The notes beneath the pieces are model-generated. The model saw only the letters and a list, made by a program, of their open reading frames with translations. It was not told the origin of the DNA and did not search any database. This document shows positions 1 through 12,111 of a stretch of 64,000 nt of DNA, piece after piece (the first letter of the stretch is position 1; each line of letters opens with the position of its first letter). Both the position numbers and the translations under genes were made by a program. The DNA is taken from NCBI GenBank assembly GCA_963576565.1, contig OY755042.1, positions 16,901,272 through 16,965,271 of the forward strand, read 5' to 3'. Source of the stretch: Aspidapion aeneum (taxonomy: Eukaryota > Arthropoda > Insecta > Coleoptera > Brentidae).

Positions 1-1411
1 AAAAACATGGACAGATTAAGGAAAGTACTTTTCTTACTAAACAATAACCTTAACCCACAGCTTTTAAGTTTAAAAATACTTTCAAAAGTTTTTTTCAAAC
101 ACCAAACAGAATAGTTAATGTTTTAAACGGTTAACCTTCTCTGCTGAAGGTGACAATTACCTTTTTTTTATTTCATGATGGTTTTTGCGAAATGTTTTAG
201 ATTTCTAAGGTAATGAAGCAAATAAACAAATACCTGAAGAAGAAAAACAGCATCTTTTAGTCCAGTCTGTGTAAAAGTTTCTCATTTTAAAAACTTATCC
301 TTCTCTGCCTCTTGGCTTGAGAATGCTATTTTACCCACAAGCAGCACTAAAAATTTAATGGTGTTATTAAAAGGGTAATAGAATAATAAATTAGCTAAGT
401 TATTTTGCTATTTAAATTTGTTAGGAACTACAGAAGAAGATTGTATTTGAAAACTGCTCAGTAACTCATTCAATTACTTAAAACTGGTTCAGGTTTGGTG
501 GGGTTTAGATTTATTACAAAAATATCCATTAACCAATCGAGACGTTATTAACGGGTACCACTTTTTGTCACCCCTTGCCACACTGATGTTTTAGATGCAA
601 ATTCTCTGAAGATTGCATTTTCAGGCCTTGCCCATTTTAGCGCATTACATTTTGCTATTCGCTGTCTCAGGGATTATATAATAAAATCCGGCCCAGATTT
701 TTTTATTTAGTTTACTCTTTTAACAAAATTATGTTCTATTTTTTAACGGCTTTAAATCCCAAATTTGTCATTTGTTACATCTTTTGAGCTTTTCTATCAT
801 GCAAAAAAACGCTTAATGCAAACAAAGATGAGGTGAGCTTAAGAGACCTAACCTCACCTAAACTGAACTAAGGGATATAGTCATTGACTTCTATACCCTA
901 CGGGTAGACCCGGCATGGGCCAAAATTGCCATTATATCAAGCTTTTATCGCAATTGACCAAATACAAGTAAGAATTTAATGAGCAAAATAGGGATGAAAA
1001 TAGAATTTCGGTTTGGTGAGTCCGGAAACATGCAACATCGCAAAAATATTCTATTTGCTTGTCTTGGATAAAAAAGGGCAGTGGCGGCGCAAAATAAAAA
1101 TTTTGAATTCCACTAGAATTTTTTTATCAACAATTTTCTATTTGAATAATAAATAATTCATGAATACTTACTTGTGTGTGTTTACAAAATTCTCTTCAGT
1201 AAAAAAAAAGAGTAAAAAGAATTTCGAAGCATGCTAAGTGCAGTGGATGTATTAAAATTATTGTTTTCATCTTAGAACTTTACAAATGTTGTACCTTCCA
1301 GGTAAAATATTTTCTTTCTTTGAACAAGGGTCTTTTTCAACTCTTCTTTTCTTGGGTGGACTACAAGTTATGCTCGAGTCAGATGAAATTTCGGAACTAA
1401 AAATTTCAATT
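1..1411. other. AT-rich DNA, no gene seen
   Basis: I see no supported coding sequence here. A GTGGCGGCGC patch near 1081 resembles the end of a hAT-type element, but I find no partner end. The short open frames around 1267-1750 come from the GC-rich arms of the adjoining foldback element. Confidence 0.6.
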
Positions 1412-1855
1412 CGGAATGGGACAACCGGGCGCCGGGCCAACTCGGCGCCGCCAACAGGGCGCCACGCCGGGCCTAATGGGCGCCGGGCCAACTCAGCGCC
1501 GGACTATTTTTTTTTCGATAAAATGTGCAGATAAAAACAAAATAAATATGTTATTTATACAAAACTTTCAACATCTATTAAGTCGAGTGTTGAAATTTGG
1601 TAGGTGTAGTGTTCTGCGACTTGAAACACCGCCAAGTTCCATATTCGATACATATCGATGCATAAATAAGAAAGTCCGCCATTTTGGATCCGCCACTTTA
1701 ATTTTTTTAAGTTTGTTTTTCATCTGCACATTTTATCAAGAAAAAATATTTTAGTCCGGCGCCCAGTTGGCTCGGCGTCAAGTTGGCCCGGCGCCCAGTT
1801 GGCCTGCCGCCCAGTTGGTGGCGCCGAGTTGGCGGCGCCCAGTTGTCCTAGACTG
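1412..1855. mobile_element. small foldback element with GC-rich arms
   Basis: Two opposed GC-rich arms (about 1412-1510 and 1755-1855) are built from units of the type GGGCGCCGGGCCAACTCGGC and its complement. Inside them, the sequence beside the arms is also inverted (ATAAAATGTGCAGAT at about 1520 against ATCTGCACATTTTAT at about 1722). The termini read CGGAATGGGACAAC and GTTGTCCTAGACTG, the same end types as the 8646-12254 element but in the opposite orientation. The core of roughly 170 bp is unrelated to the core of that larger element. I could not find a clean target-site duplication. It has no coding capacity. Confidence 0.75.
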
Positions 1856-2329
1856 CAACACATTTCAGGGGTCTGGTACGTTTTACCACCTTTCTTAAAA
1901 CTACGAAGTTTTTTGAAAAATGATAATAGACCATTTTATAGTGATTTCTAAAAAAAAATTGCGGACTATCGTTGATTTTGTTAAAAAAATTGAAATTGAA
2001 ACATTCTTAAAACCCCATTAAAACCCATACAAATTGCTACAAAAGAAGCATTTTCTCATTTCAAACTGAAACAAAACGGTCCCTGACGTCTATCAGCTGT
2101 CAACAAAAACTTGAAATAACTAAGGTCACTGATCGAAATCGGGTCAGTTTTTTTGGTCCTTTTATGAAAATGCACAATTTTTAAAAAAGCATGAAATTCA
2201 AAACAAAATCAAGAAAATTATGATTCCTACATTTTTACAAATAAAAATTTGTTTAATTGAACATTATATAAATTTTTATTCCTTAAAACACTAAAAATTA
2301 ATAATTATTTACTTTTTTAAAATTTATCG
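1856..2329. other. AT-rich DNA, nothing recognised
   Basis: No open frame, repeat or RNA gene can be supported in this stretch. Confidence 0.5.
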
Positions 2330-2510
2330 AAGGTCTAACTGAACAAAAGCAAACTGAACCCATCCGTATCGAAATGAACCAAATCAAACCGAATCTAACG
2401 GTTCGGTTTGGTTCGGTTCGATTTGCTTAAACTGAACCGAACCTAACCGAATATAGCTAACCTAACCTAAACAATCCTAGCGGAACCTAACCGAACATAC
2501 TCAAACTGAA
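2330..2510. repeat. degenerate GGTTCGGTT / CCTAACC mixture
   Basis: Short CGGTTCGGTT runs and their complements alternate with CCTAACC units and lead directly into the 10-bp satellite. Similar GGTTCGGTT blocks lie inside the foldback element at 14794-15810. Confidence 0.6.
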
Positions 2511-3437
2511 CCAACCTAACCCAACCTAACCCAATCTAACCCAACCTAACCCAACCTAACCCAACCTAACCCAACCTAACCCAACCTAACCCAACCTAAC
2601 CCAACCTAACCTAACCCAACCTAACCCAACCTAACCCAACCTAACCCAACCTAACCCAACCTAACCCAACCTAACCCAACCTAACCCAACCTAACCCAAC
2701 CTAACCCAACCTAACCCAACCTAACCCAACCTAACCCAACCTAACCCAACCTAACCCAACCTAACCCAACCTAACCCAACCTAACCCAACCTAACCCAAC
2801 CTAACCCCACCTAACCCTACCTAACCCTACCTAACCCAACCTAACCCAACCTAACCCAACCTAACCCAACCTAACCCAACCTAACCCAACCTAACCCAAC
2901 CTAACCCAACCTAACCCAACCTAACCCAACCTAACCCAACCTAACCCAACCTAACCCAACCTAACCCAACCTAACCCAACCTAACCCAACCTAACCCAAC
3001 CTAACCCAACCTAACCCAACCTAACCCAACCTAACCCAACCTAACCCAACCTAACCCAACCTAACCCAACCTAACCCAACCTAACCCAACCTAACCCAAT
3101 CTAACCCAACCTAACCCAACCTAACCCAACCTAACCCAACCTAACCCAACCTAACCCAACCTAACCCAACCTAACCCAACCTAACCCAACCTAACCCAAC
3201 CTAACCCAACCTAACCCAACCTAACCCAACCTAACCCAACCTAACCCAACCTAACCCAACCTAACCCAACCTAACCCAACCTAACCCAACCTAACCCAAC
3301 CTAACCCAACCTAACCCAACCTAACCCAACCTAACCCAACCTAACCCAATCTAACCCAACCTAACCCAACCTAACCCAACCTAACCCAACCTAACCCAAC
3401 CCAGCCCAACCTAACCCAACCTAACCAAACCTAACCT
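2511..3437. repeat. 10-bp satellite, TTAGGTTGGG type
   Basis: About 92 head-to-tail copies of CCCAACCTAA (complement TTAGGTTGGG) run almost without change. Rare variants are CCCCACCTAA, CCCTACCTAA and CCCAATCTAA. The unit contains the insect telomeric pentamer TTAGG followed by TTGGG. The array is internal here, with AT-rich DNA on both sides, so it is an interstitial satellite and not a chromosome end. Either an old telomere-like insertion or expansion of the neighbouring degenerate CCTAACC sequence could explain it. Confidence 0.95.
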
Positions 3438-5214
3438 ACCTATTGTTAATAAATATAGTAAAAGTTGTTAGGTTTATGTCCAGGGGGTAACCATTGTCCA
3501 TAATCGTCGGAAATCGAGTTAGGATTAGTGTATGCGACCATAAACATTGAGTGGCGAGTGAGTGTTTGGTCTTCAATTTTTTTAGGGAAATTTTTCAAAA
3601 TCATTTTTTGCGCACTCTGGGCACCCTAATAAACCGTAATCTGGTCACCCTAATCCATCGCAATCAAAGAAAATGGGTAATCGAAGTGTCACAAATTTTT
3701 TGTTGGTTTCTATTCTTCTATAATATTATGTAGGACAAAATTATTAATTAAACTAAGTGACCTTATTAAGTAAGACAGCATGATAGTCAAATGACATTAG
3801 AAGGACATAAACATATGATACCGGCCTGTAGACCGGTCGCGGTGGTCATATAATAATAAATATATACTTTCGCGATGAAAGACCAAAATTTAACTTAAAA
3901 TTACTGTAGTCCGCAAAAAACATTAAATTTATCGAAATTTATAAAAACATAGATCAGTGTGTGTAACAATTCATCAAGATGTATGAAACTCGACCGTGAC
4001 ATGTCAAAAGTTTGGTTCGAAAAAACAAAAACAACTGGATAAAAATCGGTATGTAAGAATTTAAAAAGAAATCATTTTTAAGAAAATCAAATACTTTTTG
4101 TTAATTTTCATGCAATGCAAAAAAAAGTGCGGTGAAGTGACACTTTCTGAATCAAAATGTGTGAGGGTAAAATCGCACGGTCGCAGAAAAAACTATCTAT
4201 CGTGACGCTACTGAACTTTCTCGTGTTTTAGGAAAAACTATCCGTCAAGACGACTTACCCATGAAATGTTGTTTTTTTATGGATTTTTTTTCTTCTTTTG
4301 CACAAAAAACAATTTTGGACCATGTTTAAACTCAAATAGTTACTTCTAAACTTGTTTTTAAACGTTTTAAGATTTCTTTTTGTAATATTCCCGCACAAAA
4401 TTCAAAAAAAATCATTTCCGTACTTAGACAACATTGTCTATCAGTTTTCCCTGTATACACGGACTAACAGGTAGAATCACTCAAAATACGGCAGGTGGAT
4501 TAAAGGTAGCCAGCTGCTTTTCTGTCGCACTTATGCCGTCAGTGTGAAAGAGATAAAAGTACCCTTATATTATCTAGGGTATTATTAGCATGCAAAATCA
4601 CCCTATCTTTGTCCGTTTCACATGTTCAATAATGTCTATCTCTGTTTTTATTGTAAAAGAAATACCCGACCATAGGAACCAAATTGGATAGGGTCAATAA
4701 AAAATGCCTTGTCTTTCCGTCTCTAACGCCCTTTTAGGGCGTTATACAACTCAATGGATATAGTTCTTCACTTTTTATGTAAAATCATACTAGTCATAAT
4801 GACCGAGTCTGAGGACGACAGCGACAAGTCAAAAATTATCGATTTGAGTAAAACAAATTATCAGAAGAAGTTTAAGTGTTGTCTAATAAAATAAAAAATA
4901 AAAAAACACCTGCTAAATGTAAGTACTATTCGCAGTTGAGTACAAAATTGATAGGTATAACTATAATGTACGACATTCTTCAACTTTTAGTTTTGATGCC
5001 CAAAGCGCACTTACGAAATTATACAGTTTTGTATTTTCATGAATCAGGTTATTGGGTCATTTTGTACCCAACTGCGTTTACTAGTTACAAGTTAATTTAG
5101 CAGTTGGGTTTTTTTAGGTTTAATTCTTATTCAGCCTTATAAAAAGCACTATGCATTTACAATCCATTTAGCTTTACCCAAAAACTACGTGTAGAATTGC
5201 TACGGACGCGAACA
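3438..5214. other. AT-rich DNA, no gene supported
   Basis: Several open frames of 60-75 codons occur, but their composition is that of AT-rich non-coding DNA and I recognise no domain. No tandem or inverted repeat stands out. Confidence 0.5.
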
Positions 5215-5960
5215 GTGTTCATTGAGTGAAGGTGGGGGAGGGTAAAATGCTGTTGAAAAAAAAGTCTTAAAGCGTGCGCAGAAATAATTTTTGAAATCGC
5301 TTTATGTTTGTGAAAGGTATAGCTACAACTATTACTAATAAGGAGGGAGAGAATAAGAGAGGGAGGGGGAAACTAGTAAAATGATGTTGGAAAAAAGTCT
5401 TCAAGCGTGTGCAGAAAAAACTATTGAAATCGCTTTATATTTGTGAAAGTTATAGCTATAACTATTACAAATAAGGATGGCGTGGTGGAGAGAGGGAGAG
5501 GCGGGGGGGGGGGGGGGGGGATCTGAAGGCGTATGCAGCAAAAATATTGAAATCGCTCTATATTTGATAAAATTGTGCGAATATGGTTTTTGAATCGGGT
5601 GGAGGGAATGACAGGCGGGGATATGGGTGGGAGCAGGGAGTACTACAAAATAACTACAGCAAATTAGAGGACATTTGCTATGGGTAATCAAACGAATTTC
5701 AACAAAATCGCCTGAAATTTAGATAATTTGCATGCCTTAAAGCCTACATTATGTGACAAATTGCGTCTGAAGACCGCCATGTTGATTCCTGTTTAAAAAA
5801 ATATAGCCTATAGCACCTTCGGGATCAGTAGAAATTCAACGACACCTTTTTTGTCAAAATCGGTTTAACCGTTTAGCCTCTAGCCTGACACAAACATACA
5901 TATTTACTTACATACATACAACAATCGAAAAACATTACCCTTCCTTTCCTCGTGTTGCAG
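5215..5960. repeat. dispersed repeat with tandem sub-units, copy 1
   Basis: Three related sub-units of about 150 bp (starting near 5220, 5375 and 5510) share TGAAATCGC, a (CT)ATATTTG box and G-rich spacers, including a long G run at about 5504-5520. The last unit continues into a tail with TCAAAATCGGTTTAACCG and CTGACACAAACATAC, ending near TGCAGTTGGGT. The last unit and tail recur at 46262-46705. The reverse-strand 96-codon open frame at 5401-5691 is a by-product of the repeat. Confidence 0.75.
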
Positions 5961-6029
5961 TTGGGTAAAAAAAACTTTTCAATGCCAAATTTTGCTTTTT
6001 AAAGGTCATTAAAGGTCGGAAGAAGTTTC

Positions 6030-6135
6030 CTGAGCCAGTAGGGAACAATTCGCCGGCGCCGGTTCGCTATGGGCCGATTTGCCGCGGGGACAATTTGCCG
6101 CCGGCCGATTTGCCGCGGGGCAATTCACCGTGAAA
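6030..6135. repeat. GC-rich patch with TTTGCCGC units
   Basis: Short units such as CCGATTTGCCGCGGGG and AATTTGCCGCC repeat three to four times inside very AT-rich DNA. The style resembles the arms of the foldback elements in this window, but I find no inverted partner arm. Confidence 0.5.
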
Positions 6136-6639
6136 ATTTTTCTTTATTTTTTATGTCTCCATAAAAAAATTGTTTTTCGAAAAAAAATGCTTTTTTAAAA
6201 AACTAATTTATAATAATTTTTGAAAAGTTGTTTTTCCAAAAACTAATTTATGTAATTTCTTTACAAATAATTTACTAACTTGTACGAAATTAAAAATTTA
6301 CAAATTGTTATAATAACTCATACATATTTATAGAAATTTCGGGAAATATTAAAATAACAATTAAACGAATTAATAGTCTGGCGTCTTGATTATTATAATT
6401 GCCGAACAATAGGAAAAGAAAATAATTCTCCAATTAAATAAATCAAGTCTTGATGAAGAACACTTGGATGTAAGTAGCATGAAAGCTTCTACATTATATT
6501 TATTACATTGGAAAATACAGGGTATTATAAAAAAAGTGTATACTTAGTTTCACCGTAAATATCGCTTATAACGATATCGGATATTACGACATATCGGTTA
6601 GAGCGACGACATATTAAGGTCCCGAACAAGTTCTATATA

Positions 6640-6816
6640 CAGTGTACTCCGGTTATAACGTACCTGGGTTATAACGTACTTTTGGTTATTACGTACATAT
6701 TTCGATGGTCCGGCCATAATACTCTTCTTTTTAATTGTGTTGTTTATAACGTACGTCCGCTGATAAAGTACATATTTTCTGGTCCCTTGAGGGTACGTTA
6801 TAACCGGAGTACACTG
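6640..6816. mobile_element. MITE, Tc1/mariner-pogo type, TA TSD
   Basis: The ends are CAGTGTACTCCGGTTATAAC and its complement, each flanked by TA, giving a 177-bp element with no coding capacity. Subterminal GTTATAACG units repeat inside. The flanks (6550-6635 and 6820-6890) themselves look like a related AT-rich inverted repeat, so this copy may be nested inside an older relative. Confidence 0.85.
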
Positions 6817-6899
6817 TATAACCCATTTTGTTACCTTTTTTCTCTATAACAACGCTCGGGTATCACGACCGAAATTAAGCGGTCCGTTCAATGTTTATT

Positions 6900-7854
6900 A
6901 ACTACTTTTTTTCTGTAAAAGCAGTTTATGTTATAACTACTTTTTTTCTAGTTTTAGATTATTATTATTTTCATCCACAATCAATCATCAATATGGTACA
7001 CTTTGTGTTAAAAAGATTAGGTAAATATGTAACTTACTACTATTTTTTTGATTAAGTTGTTAGTAGTTAAATACTTCAACACAATTGTAAAGTAATCTGA
7101 CCAGCTCTATGATGACCACATTTTTTTCGTTCCTAATCTTTATATAAACTTTACATGACATTCTGACTTGCTTTAAAAAATTGCGGAAATAAGATACTAA
7201 ATTTTACTGCCCAAACTAACCTACTAACTTATGTCCACCTAGATCATCAAAACGTTCCACAGTATGTCCCGTTGATGTCGATTTTAATTTGTTATTGTTA
7301 AGTTTTTTAAAAAATGCCATAATTTCAATTTGTGTAATTTGTTTTAGATCAAATGCCTAAACGATCTCTCTTAACTGTTCTTTACGAGAAAAACAAGCAC
7401 CGGCCTGATGTAGTTCTGACACCAGGCACTTAAGGAAATGTTTCAAACAATGAACGCAACTGGGCATTATACAATCGAATTTCTTCGAGTCATCGTTTTT
7501 AATGTATTAGAAAGAGATGGTTTTATCATAATTAATTAGGAATGCGCCCTGACAGAATACATTTTCGAAGAGAGAGAACAACCAGCTCATTAATAGCATT
7601 GGGTTTTGTGTTTGTAGTTGTACGATTTGTTAAAGCGTTTAAGATATAAACTTAAGGTTTTAATTCCATTTTAATTTAAGACAGCTTTTATTTTTATTTC
7701 TTAATGACTATGAAACTATTTTTTTCCTCAATGTATAGCCACTAGTTGTAAATTCGTTTTAAGTAGGTATATGTTTAAAAAGTGTAGAATATAAATTTAA
7801 ATTCTAACTTAGTGTACCTTAGTCTTTCTTATGCAACCATTATCTTAAATAATA
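6900..7854. other. AT-rich DNA, nothing recognised
   Basis: No coding or repeat structure that I can support. Confidence 0.5.
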
Positions 7855-8121
7855 GGGACTTATTGGAATAAAACCTGACTTTATTTTAGAGTCGACTTTC
7901 ACATTCACACAAAAAACAGCTGACCTCTCAAAATTGACATACCAAAGCCAAATTTAATAATAAAGTCGCAAACATTTATTTAATAAATACCGACACTAAT
8001 AAATCCGGTTTTTAAATACACAAAGGCCGAATGTTGAAGGAAAGCAGCTTCTTTTTATATGTAAATCTGTCACCATATGGTCGACTTTAAAATAAGGTCA
8101 GGTTTTATTCCAATAAGTGTC
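7855..8121. mobile_element. MITE family M1, copy 1 (TA TSD)
   Basis: The left end GGGACTTATTGGAATAAAAC is inverted at the right end (TTTTATTCCAATAAGTGTC), with TA on both sides. Length is 267 bp, non-coding. A second copy with the same termini lies at 52675-52876, and a diverged internal piece at about 54940-55050. Confidence 0.88.
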
Positions 8122-8224
8122 TATTAACTCAAATTCAGTCAAACAAAATCTCCAACAACGTAATTTTATTTACCAACAAAGAGCAGACATTACACCATCT
8201 TTATATGAAAGAATAAAAAGATAT

Positions 8225-8645
8225 CAAGCCGATAGTGTTTTTCCTGACTGTTTTGATGTTTAAAAAAAAGTATTCACCATGGCTAATTCAGACTCGGGAG
8301 TTCTTATTATCCACGTCACAGTTTAGGAGTAATCCAGATCTAATTATTAAAATAAGAAGAACCATATTAAAATATGCACTGATGCACCAAACACATTCGG
8401 GGTTCGAGCAGCGGTCGTAATTAAAAATTATAAAACTCTCAAATATCAATTGACAAAATACAACCTTAATTTTATCTATTAAAAATAACCTATAATTCAA
8501 ATGATTGAAGACATCTGAGATACAAGAACTGTCGCTACAAGTTACTTTACTTTAGTGTTTCTTTAGTTCCATCACATGTCGGTATCGTGGGCAATGAAAT
8601 GGCTGACCAACAGGCCAAACTGACTATCGCTGACATTGTTGACTC
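8225..8645 (+). pseudogene. I/Jockey-like non-LTR retrotransposon RNase H remnant (5' part)
   Basis: Two in-phase pieces match the RNase H region of I/Jockey-type elements. The first has the linker motif SPWLIQT followed by a degraded first strand (CTDA...FGVRAAVVIKNYK, about 8370-8440). The second carries the C-terminal signature VPSHVGIVGNEMADQQAK at about 8570-8620. RNase H removes the RNA strand during target-primed reverse transcription. The invariant TDG is degraded and stops lie between the pieces, so it is dead. The reading frame is cut by the foldback element starting at 8646 and resumes at 12255. Confidence 0.8.
8638..8645. repeat. 8-bp target-site duplication, left copy
   Basis: GTTGACTC directly precedes the left terminus of the large foldback element and recurs right after its right end at 12255-12262. 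Confidence 0.9.
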
Positions 8646-8805
8646 CGGTCTAGGACAACTGGGCGCAGCCAACTCGGCGCCACCAACTGGGCGCCGCCAA
8701 CTCGGCGCCGCCAACTGGGCGCCGGGCCAACTGGGCGCCGGGCCTACTAGGAGCCGGGCCAACTCGGCGCCGCCAACTGGGCGCCGGCCAACTCGGCGCC
8801 GGACT
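8646..8805. repeat. left GC-rich arm minisatellite of the foldback
   Basis: Alternating units of GGCGCCGCCAACTGGGCGCC and GCCAACTCGGCGCC type. Each GGCGCC is itself palindromic, so both arms can pair locally and across the element. Inverted partner at 12112-12254. Confidence 0.9.
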
Positions 8806-8984
8806 AAAATTTTTTTTTTGATAAAAGGTGTAGATGAAAAATAAAATATATTATTTATATAAAAACATCTTTAAAAAATCCTTTACGCAATATTTTTTAC
8901 AAGCTTTTATTGAGCTTCAGATGTTCTGTCTAACTAACTATCTATCAAATCTTGTGAAGCGTTTTTGACACACGTAGTGGTCCC

Positions 8985-10655
8985 ATGACAATACAACATT
9001 AAGAAAAAAATATCCTCCCACCCTACCCCCACCCCTTCTATAGAAAAATGTGTTTTTGACACACTTCCCGTTATCTGATTTGGATAAAATTTGGTATACA
9101 CATAGTGGTCCGATGATAATACAACAATAAAAAAAAATATCCTCCCACCACTACCCCCACCCCCTCCTATAGAAAAATTTGTTTTTGACACACATCCCGT
9201 AATCCGATTTGGATGAAATTTGGTATACATATAGTGATCCGATGACAATACAATATTATAAAAAAATATCCTCCCACCTCTACCCCCACCCCCTTTCACA
9301 GAAAAATGAGTTTTTGACACACTTTCCATTATCCGGTTTGGATGAAATTTGGTATTCACATAGTGGTCCGATGACAATACAACATTTAAAAAAAATATCC
9401 TCCCACCCTACCCCCACCCCTTCCATAGAAAATGCGTTTTTGACACCCTTCCCATTATCCGATTTGGATGAAATTTGGTATACATATAGTGGTCCGATGA
9501 CAATACAACATTGAAAAAAAAATCCTGCCACTCCTACCCCACCCTCATCTATTGAAAAATGCGTTTTTGACACCCTTCCCATTATCCGATTTGGATGAAA
9601 TTTGGTATACATATAGTGATCCGATGACAATACAATAATAAGAAAAAATATCCTCCCACCTCTACCCCCACCCCCTTTCATAGAAAAATGAGTTTTTGAC
9701 ACACTTCCCATTATCCGGTTTGGATGAAATTTGGTTTTCACATAGTGGTCCGATGACAATACAACATTAAAAAAAAATATCCTCCCACCCTACCCCCACC
9801 CCTTTCATAGAAAATGCGGTTTTGACACCCTTCCCATTATCCGATTTGGATGAAATTTGGTACACATATAGTGGTTCGATCACAATACAACATTGAAAAA
9901 AAAAAAGCCTACCACTCCTACCCCCACCCTCATCTATTGAAAAATGCGTTTTTGACACCCTTTCCATTATCCGATTTGGATGAAATTTGGTATACATATA
10001 GTGATCCGATGACAATACAATATTAAGAAAAAAATATCCTCCCGCCTCTACCCCCACCCCCTTTCATAGAAAAATGAGTTTTTGCCACAATTCCCATTAT
10101 CCGGTTTGGATGAAATTTGGTATTCACATAGTGGTCCGATGACAATACAACATTTTAAAAAAATATCCTCCCACCCTACCCCCACCCCTTCCATAGAAAA
10201 TGCGTTTTTGACACCCTTCCCATTATCCGATTTGGATGAAATTTGGTATACATATAGTGGTTCGATCACAATACAACATTGAAAAAAAAAATCCTACCAC
10301 TCCTACCCCCACCCTCATCTATTGAAAAATGCGTTTTTGACACCCTTTCCATTATCCGATTTGGATGAAATTTGGTATACATATAGTGATCCGATGACAA
10401 TACAATAATAAGAAAAAATATCCTCCCACCTCTACCCACACCCCCTTTCATAGAAAAATGAGTTTTTGACACACTTCCCATTATCCGATTTGGATGAAAT
10501 TTGGTATTCACATAGTGGTCCGATGACAATACAACATTAAAAAAAAATATCCTCCTACCCCTACCCCCACCCCCTTCCATAGAAAATGCGTTTTTGACAC
10601 CCTTCCCATTATCCGATTTGGATGAAATTTGATACACACTTAGTGGTTTATTACG
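8985..10655. repeat. left array, about 13 units of ~128 bp
   Basis: Each unit holds TCCGATTTGGATGAAATTTG, a GTGGTCCGATGACAATACAA block, a C-rich CTACCCCCACCCC tract and TTTTTGACAC. Successive GATGAAATTT positions (9212, 9341, 9467, 9594, 9723) are 126-129 bp apart. Units differ by scattered substitutions, and a higher-order alternation is visible (C(A/C)CTTCC... and TTGAAAAATGCG variants recur every third unit). The long open frames on both strands are artefacts of a unit with few stops. Confidence 0.93.
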
Positions 10656-10664
10656 AAAAAAATA

Positions 10665-11990
10665 TCCTATAATGGGAAGGGTGTCAAAAACGCATTTTCT
10701 ATGGAAGGGGTGGTGGTAGAGGTGGGAGGATATTTTTTTTTAATGTTGTATTGTCATCTGACCACTATGTGAATACCAAATTTCATCCAAATCGGATAAT
10801 GGGAAGTGTGTCAAAAACATTTTTCTATGGAAGGGGGTGGGGGGTAGGGGTGGGAGGATATTTTTTTCTTATTGTTGTATTATCATCGGACCACTATGTG
10901 TATACCAAATTTTATCCAAATCGGATAACGGGAAGTGTGTCAAAAACACATTTTTCTATAGAAGGGGTGGGGGGGGAGTGGTGGGAGGATATTTTTTACT
11001 TAATGTTGTATTGTCATGGGACCACTACGTGTGTACCAAATTTCATCCAAATCGGATAATGGGAAGTGTGTCTAAAACTCATTTTTCTATGAAAGGGGGT
11101 GGGGGTAGAGGTGGGAGGATATTTTTTTCTTATAATGTATTGTCATTGGATCACTATATGTATACCAAATTTGATTCAAATCGTATAATGGGAAGTGTAT
11201 CAAAAACTCATTTTTCTATGAAAGGGGGTGGGGATAGAGGTGGGAGGACATTTTTTCTTAATATTGTATTGTCATCGGATCACTATATGTATACCAAATT
11301 TCATCCAAATCGGAAAATGGGAAGTGTGTCAAAAACTCATTTTTTTATGAAAGGGGGTGGGGGTAGAGGTGGGAGGATATTTTTTTATTAATATTGTATT
11401 GTCATCGGATCACTATATGTATACCAAATTTCATCCAAATCGGATTATGGGAAGTGTGTCAAAAACGCATTTTTCTATAGATGAGGGTGGGGGTAGGAGT
11501 GGTAGGATTTTTTTTATTGTTGTATTGTCATCGGATCACTATGTGAATACCAAATTTCATCCAAATCGGATAATGGGAAGGGTGTGAAAAACGCATTTTC
11601 TATGGAAGGGGTGGTGGTAGAGGTGGGAGGATATTTTTTTTTAATGTTGTATTGTCATCAGACCACTATATGTATACCAAATTTCATCTAAATCGGATAA
11701 CGGGATGTGTGTCAAAAACAAATTTTTCTATGGAAGGGGGTGGGGGTAGGGGTGGGAGGATATTTTTTCTTATTGTTGTATTATCATCGGACCACTATGT
11801 GTATACCAAATTTTATCCAAATCGGATAACGGGAAGTGTGTCAAAAACACATTTTTCTATAAAAGGGGCGGGGGTAGGGGGGGTAGGATATTTTTTTCTT
11901 AGTGTTGTATTGTCATGGGACCACTACGTGTGTACCAAATTTCATCCAAATCGGATATTGGGAAGTGTGTCAAAAACGCTTCACAAGATT
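10665..11990. repeat. right array, about 10 units in opposite orientation
   Basis: The same unit in reverse complement (AAATTTCATCCAAATCGG at about 10780, 10908, 11040 ... 11937). It has fewer copies than the left array, so the arms changed copy number independently or by unequal exchange. Confidence 0.92.
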
Positions 11991-12111
11991 TGATAGATAG
12001 TTAGTTAGATAGAACATCTGAAGCTAAATATAAAAGCTTGTAAAAAATTGCGTAAAGGATTTTTTAAAGATGTTATTATATAAATAATATATTTTATTTT
12101 TCAAAATTTTA

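Noticed and set aside
1404..1863. Target-site duplication for the small GC-armed foldback
   Set aside because: Flanks TTTCAATT and CAACACAT do not match. Insertion is inferred only from shared termini.
2511..3437. Chromosome end
   Set aside because: Ordinary AT-rich DNA with mobile elements lies on both sides, so the array is interstitial in this window.
8934..11993. Many overlapping open frames of 70-184 codons on both strands
   Set aside because: They are translations of a tandem unit of 126-129 bp that happens to lack stops. Unit length is not a constant multiple of three, and frames shift between units.
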